A stretch of 34,157 nt of DNA from Bacteroidota bacterium (lineage in GTDB: Bacteria > Bacteroidota > Ignavibacteria > SZUA-365). Numbering within the stretch: the first letter of the stretch is position 1; each line of letters opens with the position of its first letter. The stretch spans positions 1 through 34,157 of the forward strand of contig QKAF01000063.1 of assembly GCA_003246455.1 (NCBI GenBank), written 5' to 3'. A program made the translations under genes and the position numbers. The notes below the pieces were generated by a model. The model had not been told where the DNA came from, made no database searches, and saw only the letters and a program-made list of their open reading frames with translations. Positions 17,493 to 25,822 of this stretch are shown one piece after another.

Positions 17493-17496
17493 GTCC

Positions 17497-18324
17497 ATGG
17501 CCTCGCAGCTTCCCTCCATCGCATTGTTCGGCGCAGGACGCGTCGGCATGAACCTCCTGCGTCATTGCGCCCGGAACGGCGTTCCTGTCCAGACGGTCGT
17601 GGAACGGGACGTGTCAAAGCACGACCGCATCCGGGATATTCACCCGCATGCGGCGCTGTCTTCCTCGCTCCCCGAACGGGTTCCAGCGACCGTGCGCTAC
17701 TGCATCCTGGCGCTTCCCGATCAATCGCTCGCAGAAACGGCGGATCAGCTGCGGAATGAAACTGCACTCGAGCCGGACCTGGTCGTCTTTCACTGTTCCG
17801 GGACGCTCACGTCGACGATCCTCTCACCGCTCGCCTCGAAAGTCACCCGCATCGGCAGCATCCATCCCATGCAGAGTTTCCCTGACGACGACCTCCCCGC
17901 TGCGGCACTCGCGGGCATCGGCTGCGGGATCGAGGGAGATGACGCCTTCACGGAGGAAGCAGAAAGATTCGCGGAAATAATGCAGTGGCGGCCGCTGCGG
18001 ATAGAAGCAGGAAAGAAGGCCCTGTATCATGCGGCGAACGTCTTCGCGGGAAACTTCCCCACCGTGCTCGCCTCCCTGGCTGAGACCCTACTCCGCGCAT
18101 CTGCCGCCGCAGATTCCCCGGAGCGGCTGACGCACCTCCTCCCCATGATGAAATCCGTGGTCGATCGCGTTGCGGGCACCGAACCTGTACGCGCCCTTAC
18201 CGGGCCGGCGGCACGGGGCGATCACGACGCGATTCGCCAGCACCTCGAAGCGCTCGGCGCCCTCGATCCTCCCCTTCGTGACGTGTATGAAGCCCTCACG
18301 CGGGCGGCAATGAACCTGAAATAG
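17497..18324 (+). CDS. Rossmann-like and DUF2520 domain protein (NADP-dependent oxidoreductase fold)
   Basis: 275 residues from ATG at 17497, four bases after the MEMO stop. The open frame extends upstream to 17380, but that part overlaps MEMO and lacks homology. The N-terminal Rossmann domain opens with IALFGAGRVGMNLL, a GxGxxG dinucleotide motif, and includes VVFHCSGTLTS and the conserved IGSIHPMQSF. The C-terminal helical DUF2520 domain (about 150-275) includes KKALYHAANVFAGNFPTVL. The architecture resembles 6-phosphogluconate-dehydrogenase-like and F420/NADP reductase-like proteins. The substrate is unknown. The 3' end overlaps the convergent glycosyltransferase gene by 29 bases. Confidence 0.88.
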   Translation: MASQLPSIALFGAGRVGMNLLRHCARNGVPVQTVVERDVSKHDRIRDIHPHAALSSSLPERVPATVRYCILALPDQSLAETADQLRNETALEPDLVVFHCSGTLTSTILSPLASKVTRIGSIHPMQSFPDDDLPAAALAGIGCGIEGDDAFTEEAERFAEIMQWRPLRIEAGKKALYHAANVFAGNFPTVLASLAETLLRASAAADSPERLTHLLPMMKSVVDRVAGTEPVRALTGPAARGDHDAIRQHLEALGALDPPLRDVYEALTRAAMNLK

Positions 18325-19483
18325 CCTGCAGAAGCCCCGTTCGCTCACGCTCCCACCGGAATCCTGCCGCAGCCTCCCTGCATGCCGCCTTCGCGCGGGA
18401 ATACCGGTCTCCGTCATCGATCAATGTACGTACCGCTCTCACCAGCATATCAGGTTCAGAGGGATCGACCGCGATTCCGGCGCCGGTATCACGCAGTAAT
18501 GCGCCGATCTCGGGAAAATCACTGCCCACAACAGGAACCCCTGCCGCGAGATACTCGAACAATTTGTTCGGCAGGCTCAGGTAGTAGCTCTGACCGAGAT
18601 TTTCTATGAGACAGAATCCGAGATCTGCCGATGCGGTCCATGCCGGAAGTTCCGCCGATGGCACAGCCGGTAAAACCGTCACACGGTCAGACACGCCCGC
18701 GAATCGCGCTGCCGCCTCGATATCCCCGCGCAGATCGCCCTCCCCCAGAAAAACGAGGTGACAGTCGGTGAGCGCGGGCATTGCATTGACGAGGAGAATG
18801 GCGCCGCGGCCGCGCTGCAATCCCCCCTGTGAGAGCAGCACTCGCAGATTCGGACGTATCCCGACGGCTTCCCGCAGTCTGTCTGATGGTGCCCCTTCCG
18901 GCCAGTCCGGGACATTGCGCACCACGCGTACGTCGGCGTAGCGTTTTCTCAGTATTTCGGCGATCGAATCATTGACCGTGAAGATGGTGGCGGCGCTCCG
19001 GCCGTAGCGTTTTTCCACGCCTGTCCAGAACCGCTGCATCAGTGCACGGTCCTGCAGGGCAGCGACGGAGGAGTACAGCTCGCGAGCATCATACATGAGC
19101 GGACATTTCAGCTTGCGCGCCGCCCGGGACGCTGCGGGAAGTGTGTAGAGATCGGAGGCGATAACCAGGTCGCAGCCGAGTTCGCGGATCGCCGCCGATG
19201 CCTGCCGCCAGAATCTCGGCAGCGCCGAACGGAGCGATCCCTGCCGCGGAAACGGGATAACCCGGTATGACTCGTTTTCTGACGCAGTCAGCGGTTTCAA
19301 GACCCGATCGTCCCCATTGTGATTCACGGTCTCTGCCGCGTCTGCGGAATGATCTGGCGCGTCCGTAAGCTGGAGGATGTACACCTCGGCCATTTCCGCG
19401 GCAGCTGCGGCGAAACGACGAAGACGCGAATCCCGCGTCACATCCCCTGCGAAAGTGAAGCAGATGTGCGTCCGGTGGGACAT
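18296..19483 (-). CDS. Glycosyltransferase family 4 (GT-B fold)
   Basis: 395 residues. The N-terminus HICFTFAGDVTRDSRLRRFA is a typical GT4 acceptor-domain opening. The middle has the linker segment LRVLLSQGGLQRGRG and VFLGEGDLR, and the C-terminal half has the nucleotide-sugar motif FEYLAAGVPVVGSDFPEIG near residues 305-325, with the E-x7-E pattern of retaining GT4 enzymes. It is cytoplasmic or membrane-associated and adds a sugar from an NDP- or GDP-sugar; donor and acceptor are unknown. It is the last gene of a minus-strand unit, six bases after a PorV/PorQ-family gene. By context its product may decorate surface polysaccharide (the anchor for T9SS cargo) or exported proteins; this is inference. 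Confidence 0.87.
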   Translation of the reverse strand: MSHRTHICFTFAGDVTRDSRLRRFAAAAAEMAEVYILQLTDAPDHSADAAETVNHNGDDRVLKPLTASENESYRVIPFPRQGSLRSALPRFWRQASAAIRELGCDLVIASDLYTLPAASRAARKLKCPLMYDARELYSSVAALQDRALMQRFWTGVEKRYGRSAATIFTVNDSIAEILRKRYADVRVVRNVPDWPEGAPSDRLREAVGIRPNLRVLLSQGGLQRGRGAILLVNAMPALTDCHLVFLGEGDLRGDIEAAARFAGVSDRVTVLPAVPSAELPAWTASADLGFCLIENLGQSYYLSLPNKLFEYLAAGVPVVGSDFPEIGALLRDTGAGIAVDPSEPDMLVRAVRTLIDDGDRYSRAKAACREAAAGFRWERERTGLLQAISGSLPPA

Positions 19484-19489
19484 GTATGA

Positions 19490-20425
19490 TCAGAGAGTGA
19501 TGGAAAGAGCGATCGTGTGCGCGTTGCCGAACGCCTCGGAGAAGGGGGTAAATGCGTAATCGAAACGCAGGGAGCTGTACGTCGCGCCGCCGCCGAAGGA
19601 TACCCCGTTGTTGTCGTAGCCGGACCGGTACCCGAGCCGCAGGAACACCATGCCAAGATAATTGAACTCGGCGCCGAGATTCACGTGCGTGGTGCTCTCC
19701 TCGAGCAAGGTGAGACCTTCAGCCGCGAAGTTCAGACCGCCTTTCACGGATTCGATCGGTATCCGGTATCCCGCACCGTAGCGGAGCAGACTCGGCAGCT
19801 TCGTCGAGACCGTGCGGAGTTCCGTCATGCTCCCGAGGTTGGCAAGAGTGACGCCCGTGCTGAGATTCGCCAGATCACCCTCGGAAAAGGGGCGCACCGA
19901 AACACCGAAGTCGAACGCATAGCCGCCTGCTTCATCGACGTAGATTTTCTCGTAGACGTATTTTGCGGTCACACCGAAATCGACGCCGTCAGCAAGAGCG
20001 AATGCAGCAGTGATACCGCCCGCGAAATTTCTCGTATCCGCCTCGCCGAGTGCTTCACCCGGACGGTCGCGGACTTCGATTCCGCCGACGGAAGTCAGTC
20101 CCATGTGCAGCCCGAAACTCCAGCCATTGAGCGGGAGACTGACACCGACGAATTCCGTGCTGATATCTTCCACCCACTCGTTGTGCATGATCGTCACCGA
20201 GGCGTCCGCATCGTCCGCGATCAGCGAGGGATTGTAGTACATCGCGCTTCCCATGTCGGCATTCGCAACACCCGCATCACCCATACCCATGGTGCGTGCC
20301 CCGACACCGATCTTGAGAAACGAAAGGCCGCTTCCTCCGGACTGTGCCTGCAGAACAGGCCCCCATGCGGCGAGCAGGAAGATGATGAAAAGCGCGGCGA
20401 TGAACTGCGGATGCGTCCGTCTCAT
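19490..20425 (-). CDS. PorV/PorQ-family outer-membrane beta-barrel protein (second copy)
   Basis: 311 residues. The signal peptide (residues 1-27, ending VLQA) is followed by SGLSFLKIGVGARTMGMGDA and AMYYNPS, the hallmark opening of the PorV/PorQ (UPF0164-like) family, itself related to FadL-type barrels. The rest alternates polar and aromatic beta-strands and ends in AHTIALSITL, compatible with an outer-membrane C-terminal strand. In Bacteroidota, PorV carries T9SS cargo from translocon to attachment complex, and PorQ shares its fold. The start is backed by GGGAG eight bases upstream. It lies 18 bases after the first PorV/PorQ-family gene. Which of the two (if either) is the general PorV cannot be told from this window. 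Confidence 0.87.
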   Translation of the reverse strand: MRRTHPQFIAALFIIFLLAAWGPVLQAQSGGSGLSFLKIGVGARTMGMGDAGVANADMGSAMYYNPSLIADDADASVTIMHNEWVEDISTEFVGVSLPLNGWSFGLHMGLTSVGGIEVRDRPGEALGEADTRNFAGGITAAFALADGVDFGVTAKYVYEKIYVDEAGGYAFDFGVSVRPFSEGDLANLSTGVTLANLGSMTELRTVSTKLPSLLRYGAGYRIPIESVKGGLNFAAEGLTLLEESTTHVNLGAEFNYLGMVFLRLGYRSGYDNNGVSFGGGATYSSLRFDYAFTPFSEAFGNAHTIALSITL

Positions 20426-20443
20426 GCGTGAACTCCCTGGTGG

Positions 20444-21436
20444 TTAGAACTGCAAAGCGAAAGAAAGCACATGTGTCGGCGTGGGTGCAACGGGTTCGAG
20501 GATGAAGGCATAGTGGATAACCGGCTGCATCTGTGCGATCGGCTGACTGATCGAAAATCCGAACGTAGGTCGGGGATCTATTCCCGCGTCCGAAAAGTCT
20601 ATTCTTTCGACGCCACCGCGGAGCCAGATATTCTCCACGATAGGTATTTCAACACCGAGACGCGCCAGGTACACATCTTCCACGGCCTCGACATCGACTG
20701 CGGCGATGCCCGATTCGTTGGGCAGCGTATATCCAACACCCAGACGATAGATGCGCGCAAACGGATCCTCGGTGGAGTTGCCGTTCTGCGCTCCGTAGAG
20801 TTCGGAGGTGTCCCACTTGTACTTCGTCAGCAGTTCCTGGGCAACCAGACCGATCCGCAGGGACGGCGAAACCGTGTACAGGATACCGATGTCAAGCCCG
20901 AAGCCGGAAGAAGTCACGCCCTCGTAAAGTCCCGCGTAGTAGAACTTGGCGTTGAAGCCGGCCGCCAGCCGGTCCGAAAACCGGGTTCCGAAGTTCACCG
21001 CGAACTGGTTTTCGAACACGCTCAGGAGATCCGTTTTGAAACCGTCGCTGTCGTATCCCTGGATATTTGCATCGCCCGCGTTGATCCATGAAATGGACAC
21101 GCCGGAGATGGACTGCACCCCGGGTTCATCCGCATAGATGTTCGCTTCCTTGTTATGGATGCGGATCATCTGCGTATAGCTGACCTGGTTGAATTTCCGG
21201 TCGAGTGACAGGATACCGTAGCTGCCGTGCAGGACATGGCCTTCCTGGAAAGCGCTGAGCGCGGGATTATAGTACGTGGATATCGTCCCGGTGTTCACCG
21301 TCGTCAGCGCATTCCCCATGCCCTGTCCGCGGGCGCCGAAACCCATACGGGTGAATGCTCCGGCGGTACCGTTCTGGGCCTGCGTCGGCATGGCGCAGAG
21401 AAGCGCGGCGAATGCAAATAGGATGATGTTCTTCAT
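20444..21436 (-). CDS. PorV/PorQ-family outer-membrane beta-barrel protein (first copy)
   Basis: 330 residues from ATG at 21436 (MKNIILFAFAALL). An upstream ATG at 21469 would overlap the preceding gene and bury the signal peptide, so it is not used. Signal peptide cleavage is likely after Ala20 (TQA/QNG). The family signature appears as AFTRMGFGARGQGMGNA and STYYNPALSAF. The remainder is beta-rich and ends FALQF, as in outer-membrane barrels. It is paralogous to the next gene at the N-terminus, though the two differ considerably along their length. It follows an FlgD-CTD cargo protein by 19 bases, an arrangement that suggests a dedicated partner; this is inference. Confidence 0.87.
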   Translation of the reverse strand: MKNIILFAFAALLCAMPTQAQNGTAGAFTRMGFGARGQGMGNALTTVNTGTISTYYNPALSAFQEGHVLHGSYGILSLDRKFNQVSYTQMIRIHNKEANIYADEPGVQSISGVSISWINAGDANIQGYDSDGFKTDLLSVFENQFAVNFGTRFSDRLAAGFNAKFYYAGLYEGVTSSGFGLDIGILYTVSPSLRIGLVAQELLTKYKWDTSELYGAQNGNSTEDPFARIYRLGVGYTLPNESGIAAVDVEAVEDVYLARLGVEIPIVENIWLRGGVERIDFSDAGIDPRPTFGFSISQPIAQMQPVIHYAFILEPVAPTPTHVLSFALQF

Positions 21437-21455
21437 GATGCTTCCATGCTCCCGT

Positions 21456-23024
21456 TTACTGCAGCGCAATGGCTTTTGTCCACACGGGATCGTTATCGCC
21501 GATGGTCACTTGAATATAGTAGACGCCGTTCGCCACCTGTTTGCCATTGTCGTCGCGGCCGTCCCACACCTCGTCCTGCTCGCTGTTGAGCTGACGGCTG
21601 ACATTGCTGAGCAGTACCCGCACAGGCATCATGGCGAAGTCGTAGATACGGATGGAGATCGACCCGGTGTTGTCCGTCCGGTAGTGAATCCGCAGCACCT
21701 CATCGTCCGGGGCGAAGGGATTCGGATACGCGTACGCTTCCGCCGGGCTGGATATCTGCCGGGCCGCGCCGAGAATCGTCCAGTACTGGCCGAAGAAATA
21801 TTCGGACCCGTCTTCCGTCCGCATCAGTCCGTCGGAATTGGCCACGAACACATTGTCGCCGATAACCGCCGCGGCATAGCATTGTTCGCTCGCGGCGACG
21901 CGCCGCGATGACGCATCGACAAAGCGGGACGTCCCGATCCAGCTGTTTCCGCCATCGTCGGAGCGGTAGATGCCCGAATTGGTGGGAACATAGACGACGT
22001 CATCCTTGAAACCGAAGTTGTGCGCGAATTCGCCTCGCAGCGTCGTGCGCCAGGTGCGCCCCATATCCGTGGTCACGCTGACGGCACGGTATTCAACCGG
22101 ATTCAGCGCATTGATCGTCGCGGCCCAGACATGCGTCACGCCCCCGATCACGTTATGTCCGATTGCGACGACAAAATTGCCTGATATGGGTTCATTCTGA
22201 TTGTTGAACGAGCACTTCCGCCAGGAGACGCCGCCGTCTGTCGAGAGATTGATCCCGCCGGCAGTGCCGACCCACAAGGTGTCATCATTCATCGCATGGA
22301 CGGAGAATACACGGTGGTTCAGGCTTTCGACGAGTCCGAGATCCGGGCGATTGACCGGGGAGAGATCGAAGTCGAGACTGTCGTTCGGGGAGATCGAATC
22401 GATCTGGTCTGGCGGAAGCACGACGGGAAGGAACGTCTGCCCGCCATCCGTGGAACTGCGCAGTCCCCCGGCGAAACTGGCGATAAACACCGCCTTGCCT
22501 GTCACGGCGATATCATAAGTGATATTGTTGATGTCCGTGGTTACGGCGAGTGCCTTGATCGTGTTGTTTCCGTACGCGATATCATAGACAGACATGTCCG
22601 TGGACTCTTTCGGCTGCGGTACGAGGGACCAGGTGCGGCCGAAATCCGTCGACACGGCGAGGCCAAGCCCTTTCGCGAGCGATCCCTGGTCGGTGTCCTC
22701 CGATCCGGCAAGCGAAGCCCACATCACTCCCCCGTGCCCTTCGAGCGCGGCGATGTCTTCGAAGTCGAACGGAGCCGCGTCACCGAAATGCTTCCAAGTG
22801 CTACCGAGATCAGGCGTCAGATCGATGCCCTTCCCTCCTCCCATCCACAGCGTATCGCCGCGGACGAACAGGTCGACCGCACTGTTGGACAGCGGCCGAT
22901 CGTCAGTCGTCTCGTGTGACTTCGAGAGCGAGAAGGTAAGCGGAATTTCCTGTGCGTTCGTGGCGGACGCGGTGAGAATCAACACCGCTGCCAGACATCC
23001 CTTGAGACTTATTCTGCTGCGCAT
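21456..23024 (-). CDS. Secreted beta-propeller (BNR-like) protein with FlgD-like/T9SS C-terminal domain
   Basis: 522 residues. The signal peptide (1-24, ending ATNA) is followed by propeller-like blades with Asp-box motifs: TPDLGSTW, STDFGRTW, SSTDGGQTF, STDGGVSW, TTDMGRTW, SDDGGNSW. The last 90 residues form a FlgD-like Ig/sorting domain: YPNPFAPDDEVLRIHY, VWDGRDDNGKQVANGVYYIQV, ending TKAIALQ. The protein is therefore expected outside the inner membrane and probably exported by T9SS. Its ATG overlaps the TGA of the upstream lipoprotein gene by one base (TGATG), indicating translational coupling. Two PorV/PorQ-family genes follow. The role is unknown. Confidence 0.88.
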   Translation of the reverse strand: MRSRISLKGCLAAVLILTASATNAQEIPLTFSLSKSHETTDDRPLSNSAVDLFVRGDTLWMGGGKGIDLTPDLGSTWKHFGDAAPFDFEDIAALEGHGGVMWASLAGSEDTDQGSLAKGLGLAVSTDFGRTWSLVPQPKESTDMSVYDIAYGNNTIKALAVTTDINNITYDIAVTGKAVFIASFAGGLRSSTDGGQTFLPVVLPPDQIDSISPNDSLDFDLSPVNRPDLGLVESLNHRVFSVHAMNDDTLWVGTAGGINLSTDGGVSWRKCSFNNQNEPISGNFVVAIGHNVIGGVTHVWAATINALNPVEYRAVSVTTDMGRTWRTTLRGEFAHNFGFKDDVVYVPTNSGIYRSDDGGNSWIGTSRFVDASSRRVAASEQCYAAAVIGDNVFVANSDGLMRTEDGSEYFFGQYWTILGAARQISSPAEAYAYPNPFAPDDEVLRIHYRTDNTGSISIRIYDFAMMPVRVLLSNVSRQLNSEQDEVWDGRDDNGKQVANGVYYIQVTIGDNDPVWTKAIALQ

Positions 23025-23854
23025 CAGCGGACAATCAGTTTGTGAATGACGACGTTGCTGGAAAGATTGGAATAATCCAATGCGCGAAATTCGAAGCGAT
23101 ATTCTCCCTTGGGTGTGTCGGGCGGCATTTCCACCTTCGTCGAGTATATGCTGTCGCCGGCGGCGACGTCACCGTGCAGGGGCGAGCCGTCATCGTAGAG
23201 GCGGAAGGGATTGCCGTTGGCGGGACGACCGTCGGGGAGGAACGAATTGAAATAGGCGGTTTTGATATCCGCAGGCCCGCTTTCATCAACCACTTTCGCG
23301 GTCAGCGTCAGGACCTGCGTCTGCAGCTGCAGGGTCACCGTATCGGGGGCGTTCACCTCCACGATCACCGGGGGTTTGCTACCATAGAAGACACGGAACT
23401 TGGAAACGCCGTTGTTGAGCTCTGTCCCCCATTCATCCGTGCCGAACACATCGACACGGTAGTCCCCCACGTCTCCGCGCTTGCGATCGAAGGCGATGTC
23501 GGCAACCCACTCGAGCGGGTTCGCGGACTGTAGAAGGTCTCCGCTCGCGAGCACCGAGGATTTCCCGTCGAGGCGGACCTCGTAGCGCAGAGTTCCGACG
23601 GCTCCGCCCGCACCGAGCGGCTCCGAAACGTTCACCGCCACATGGATCGGCACAGTCACCGGGTCGTCGGCGGTTTTGTCTTTCCCCGGCTGTACGTTGA
23701 GGGTATCCGTGTCGACAACGTATGGGGATAACTGCATGTCAGTCAACAGGATATGGCTGTACTTTGGATTGGAATCTACGACAGCCGAATCATCGCTGCA
23801 TCCCACCGCAATGACTACGGCGAGGAGCAGGAAAGGAAGATTTTTTTGAATCAT
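23024..23854 (-). CDS. Putative lipoprotein with Ig-like folds
   Basis: 276 residues from ATG at 23854. The longer frame to 23902 would displace the lipoprotein signal. The signal LLLAVVIAVGC has a lipobox with Cys19. After it come two beta-sandwich-like segments. The second contains YDDGSPLHGDVAAGDSIYST (about 221-240), a short acidic motif I associate from memory with Ig-like modules of secreted proteins, and then a strand-rich end (GEYRFEFRALDYSNL). No enzymatic motif is visible. It heads the five-gene minus-strand operon and is coupled by a one-base overlap to the propeller protein, so the two probably act together at the cell surface or in the periplasm. Confidence 0.75.
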   Translation of the reverse strand: MIQKNLPFLLLAVVIAVGCSDDSAVVDSNPKYSHILLTDMQLSPYVVDTDTLNVQPGKDKTADDPVTVPIHVAVNVSEPLGAGGAVGTLRYEVRLDGKSSVLASGDLLQSANPLEWVADIAFDRKRGDVGDYRVDVFGTDEWGTELNNGVSKFRVFYGSKPPVIVEVNAPDTVTLQLQTQVLTLTAKVVDESGPADIKTAYFNSFLPDGRPANGNPFRLYDDGSPLHGDVAAGDSIYSTKVEMPPDTPKGEYRFEFRALDYSNLSSNVVIHKLIVR

Positions 23855-23885
23855 GGCTCTGCGCTGCAGTTTAGTATGTATGATG

Positions 23886-23920
23886 AAGCCGAGGCATGTC
23901 AAAAGACAGTGCCCCGGCTT
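23886..23920. terminator. Hairpin between the site-2 protease operon and the lipoprotein operon
   Basis: The arms AAGCCGAGGCA (23886-23896) and TGCCCCGGCTT (23910-23920) pair with one mismatch; inside them TGTC and GACA add four pairs around an AAAA loop. The minus strand lacks a good T-tract after the stem, so it may be a weak terminator of the operon ending at 24011 or a leader structure for the gene starting at 23854. The minus-strand loop region reads TTTTGACA, which contains a perfect -35 hexamer. Confidence 0.5.
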
Positions 23921-24010
23921 ACAATCACACTATCAAGGAGGCAATCCTAACATACATTCCCGCCCCTCCAAAGTCAATCGGAAAACAGGAGGAGGACCGT
24001 TTTTTACCCA

Positions 24011-25045
24011 TCACAGCAGGTGAATCGGCGCGGGCGACAGACAGACGACAAACATCGCGTAGGAGAACCAACCCAGCATCCTCCGACGGGAACCAAGACC
24101 TGCAAATTCAGGAACTTCGGGGTGTTTTACCTTGATGAAAATCGTGATCAGCAGGGCCCAAAACAGCCATCCTGGCCAGAATATTGCGCTGAAGTGAGGA
24201 ACGGATTCCATGATTTTAAACCCGAGATCTGTCAGCCCCACAAGATCCAGCACGGCCGGCAGCACGCCCATTCCACCGAAAAACCCGAGAACGGCCACGG
24301 TGATGCGGCCGACGAGGTGCTGTCTGCTGCCGAACATCGCGTAAGTCACGTGTCCCCCGTCGAGCTGACCGGCGGGCAGCATGTTGAGGGCTGTGACGAG
24401 AAGTCCGAACCAGCCGGTGATCAGCAGCGGATAATGGTACATCTCGGTCATGGGCGGAATGTACGCGCCGGGTTTGCTGAAGATCTGCTCCAGCAGCGAG
24501 TACAGAAACGGCGATCCAAACGCCAGCGTCAGCCCGGGTTCCGCACCGGGAGTGGTCCCGGTCGCAAAGTCGAAATCGGGGTGGATTCCGAGGAGAAAAT
24601 CATGTCCCGGCAGTGTCATGAATCCGATGATCAGTACAATGATGCTCGCCACAAAGCCCGCGATCGGTCCCGCGATACCGATATCGAAAAGCGCCGACCG
24701 GTGCGGAATGACCTGCTTGGTGCGAATCACCGCCCCGAGGGTTCCAAAATTGATGAACATGGGAATCGGCGGCAGGGGGATGTAATAGGGCAGCGTCGTG
24801 CGAACCCCATGTCTCCTCGCAGCAAAATAATGACCGAATTCATGGCAGCTGAGAATGAACAGCGCGGATATGCTGTACGGCAGACCGACGGAAAAGTCCG
24901 CGAGATCGAACACCCCCTGCCAGAGCATCCCGGCAATCGTGGTCGTCACGAAGGTGATGACGAATAGTGCAATATGCTTCGCGACCTGGAGGGGCGCCAG
25001 CTCGGGTTCGCGTGTGACGGTGGTATACGTGGATTCGGCTTCCAT
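24011..25045 (-). CDS. Site-2 protease family (M50) membrane zinc metalloprotease
   Basis: 344 residues with several membrane segments. The zinc motif is HEFGH (His68, Glu69, His72), inside a transmembrane helix. The second metal-ligand motif NMLPAGQLDGGH (221-232, Asp229) is close to the family's NxxPxxxLDGG. No PDZ domain is seen between them, unlike RseP. Such enzymes cut substrates within the membrane. The substrate here is unknown, and no anti-sigma factor gene is adjacent. The start is taken as ATG at 25045; GTG at 25051 (two codons more) is possible, and neither has a strong ribosome-binding site. It is the last gene of the eight-gene minus-strand unit, 27 bases after the HAD phosphatase. 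Confidence 0.9.
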   Translation of the reverse strand: MEAESTYTTVTREPELAPLQVAKHIALFVITFVTTTIAGMLWQGVFDLADFSVGLPYSISALFILSCHEFGHYFAARRHGVRTTLPYYIPLPPIPMFINFGTLGAVIRTKQVIPHRSALFDIGIAGPIAGFVASIIVLIIGFMTLPGHDFLLGIHPDFDFATGTTPGAEPGLTLAFGSPFLYSLLEQIFSKPGAYIPPMTEMYHYPLLITGWFGLLVTALNMLPAGQLDGGHVTYAMFGSRQHLVGRITVAVLGFFGGMGVLPAVLDLVGLTDLGFKIMESVPHFSAIFWPGWLFWALLITIFIKVKHPEVPEFAGLGSRRRMLGWFSYAMFVVCLSPAPIHLL

Positions 25046-25072
25046 TGGCACTGTATTATTGAACGGGCGGAA

Positions 25073-25822
25073 TCACCCTGTGGACCACAATTGACTGCGC
25101 AGGACCTGCGCGCGTTTTCTTGGACGTAATTTCCGCGCCGCAATCAGGTCGGAGAGAATATCGCGGACGGTGTTAAAGGTATAAAACCGGCGAAACGTGA
25201 TGTTGTGTTCCTGGCACCATGCTTCCAGGGAACCGCGAGCGAACACGAGATCGGCGAATCCGGCGGCTTCAAAATCCGAGGAACCGTCGCCGATATAGAC
25301 GATAAGATCATCATCCTGCGAAAGAAGCGCCACGTGGTTGCTCTTGCAGTTCCCGATGCGCGGACAGCGGGGATCCGTATACGGGAAATCGAGTTCGGGC
25401 GCGCCCCCGTTCAGTCTCATGCGGTTCGCTTTCACCTCGACATCCACCCCACCGCGGTGCAGCAGACGCTCGATGTACGCGTCGAATCCATCGCTGAGCA
25501 CGGTGAGAGGATATTCCTGCAGGCGGCACCACTCGACGAAGCGGGGAAACGACGGGTCTATTTCATAGTTCTCGAGGAAGGCATCGAGCATCTCCCCTGT
25601 CAGCGCGGGGACGCCCGCATAAAGACTGCGGTAGGTTTCTGCGGCATTCACTTCACCCCGGTCCCACTTCTCGAGAAGCGCGTCGACCCGATCGTCACGG
25701 CAGAAATGACGGAGCAGCGCAGCGCCAATGTCTTCCTGGGTGACGGTCCCATCAAAATCGGTAAAAATCCGTACCGTCGGAGCCGGACGTCCGTCGGCGG
25801 GATACGGCTGCTTCCGATTCAC
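25073..25822 (-). CDS. HAD-superfamily (MtnX/phosphoserine-phosphatase-like, HAD-IB) phosphatase
   Basis: 249 residues from GTG at 25822. This start is preferred over ATG at 25864 because AGGGAGGAAC lies just before it and it forms a GTGA four-base overlap with the gatA stop. Motif I is TDFDGTVT (21-28, nucleophile Asp22 and acid Asp24), motif II is VLSDGF, and the late aspartates are in YIGDGSSDFEAA. The layout matches MtnX-like phosphatases, whose reference member dephosphorylates a methylthiopentenyl phosphate in methionine salvage. No other salvage gene is present, so the substrate is not assigned. Tight coupling to gatA may only reflect operon packing. Confidence 0.85.
   Translation of the reverse strand: MNRKQPYPADGRPAPTVRIFTDFDGTVTQEDIGAALLRHFCRDDRVDALLEKWDRGEVNAAETYRSLYAGVPALTGEMLDAFLENYEIDPSFPRFVEWCRLQEYPLTVLSDGFDAYIERLLHRGGVDVEVKANRMRLNGGAPELDFPYTDPRCPRIGNCKSNHVALLSQDDDLIVYIGDGSSDFEAAGFADLVFARGSLEAWCQEHNITFRRFYTFNTVRDILSDLIAARKLRPRKRAQVLRSQLWSTG

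Noticed and set aside
17380-17496. N-terminal extension of the DUF2520 protein overlapping MEMO
   Set aside because: The Rossmann motif begins directly after ATG 17497, and the extension is an out-of-frame reading of MEMO.
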